Assembly (NCBI GenBank): GCA_964484765.1
Contig: CAZAGI010000023.1
Span: 1-64,000 of the forward strand
Reading direction: 5' to 3'
From: DSVQ01 sp964484765
GTDB taxonomy: Bacteria > Planctomycetota > Planctomycetia > Planctomycetales > Planctomycetaceae
DNA: 64,000 nt
The translations under genes were made by a program, and so were the position numbers. A model generated the notes under the pieces. The model was not told the origin of the DNA, did not search any database, and was given only the letters and a program-made list of their open reading frames with translations. Every line of letters begins with the position of its first letter. The stretch's first letter is position 1. Of this stretch, positions 63,999-64,000 are shown in pieces.

Positions 63999-64000
63999 GG

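Overview
The window is about 64 kb of GC-rich chromosomal DNA, most likely from a planctomycete (class Planctomycetia). The lineage call rests on gene content. There are two Tat-exported DUF1501 proteins, two serine/threonine kinases (one fused to a formylglycine-generating-enzyme-like domain), BON-domain proteins, and a BlaI/M56 (BlaR1-like) pair with an enormous sensor. There is also a cysteine-rich exported protein, and a carbamoyltransferase next to SxtJ and DUF5989 proteins. Genes are mostly single or in short operons on both strands. I saw no phage, transposase, rRNA, tRNA or CRISPR array. Intergenic gaps are rich in small palindromic repeats.

Layout. 0-6 kb: truncated purC, a GH10-like protein that seems to lack its catalytic glutamates, an exported zinc peptidase and a SulP/STAS transporter. 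6-14 kb: a DUF1501 protein, small membrane/BON proteins, an exported Val/Pro-rich protein, an FGE-like lipoprotein, an NHL-repeat protein and ribosomal protein S21. 14-21 kb: a Gfo/Idh/MocA oxidoreductase, a FeoB-associated small protein with a membrane partner, a kinase plus SRPBCC operon, and a divergent membrane protein. 21-29 kb: a two-BON protein, a lipoprotein, a YihX-like HAD phosphatase, an LL-DAP/alanine-type aminotransferase, a zinc-ribbon protein, and a DsbD-like protein with two thioredoxin-like modules, one of them degenerate.

29-37 kb: a TetR-HlyD-TRIC-NTF2-like gene string with a palindromic operator upstream, a second DUF1501 protein, a Cys-rich exported protein and the kinase-FGE fusion. 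37-46 kb: blaI with two matched palindromic operators, the 1631-residue BlaR1-like sensor/peptidase, an esterase-metallopeptidase fusion, an FtsX/MacB-type permease and a zinc-ribbon membrane protein. 46-54 kb: a PAS-GAF-REC regulator, a HicB-like small protein, then a membrane SGNH hydrolase divergent from carbamoyltransferase-SxtJ-DUF5989, and a GT39-type glycosyltransferase. 54-64 kb: ECF sigma factor with a putative anti-sigma, metallophosphoesterase, yidC, mnmE, a membrane-anchored protein, mannose-1-phosphate guanylyltransferase, oligoendopeptidase F and a YjbQ-family protein.

How genes may work together. The SGNH/carbamoyltransferase/SxtJ/DUF5989 block, with GT39 and GDP-mannose synthesis nearby, looks like an envelope or secreted-glycan tailoring module. 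BlaI plus the giant M56 protein forms a signal-responsive protease/repressor switch that probably also controls the esterase-peptidase downstream. TetR with its palindrome probably autoregulates an efflux-type adaptor operon.

The most unusual structural signals are three. A 115-bp palindromic element is flanked by a 14-bp direct repeat, like a MITE with a target duplication. Two intergenic inverted repeats have become the 3' ends of coding genes. One thioredoxin-like domain has lost its cysteine pair after duplication.
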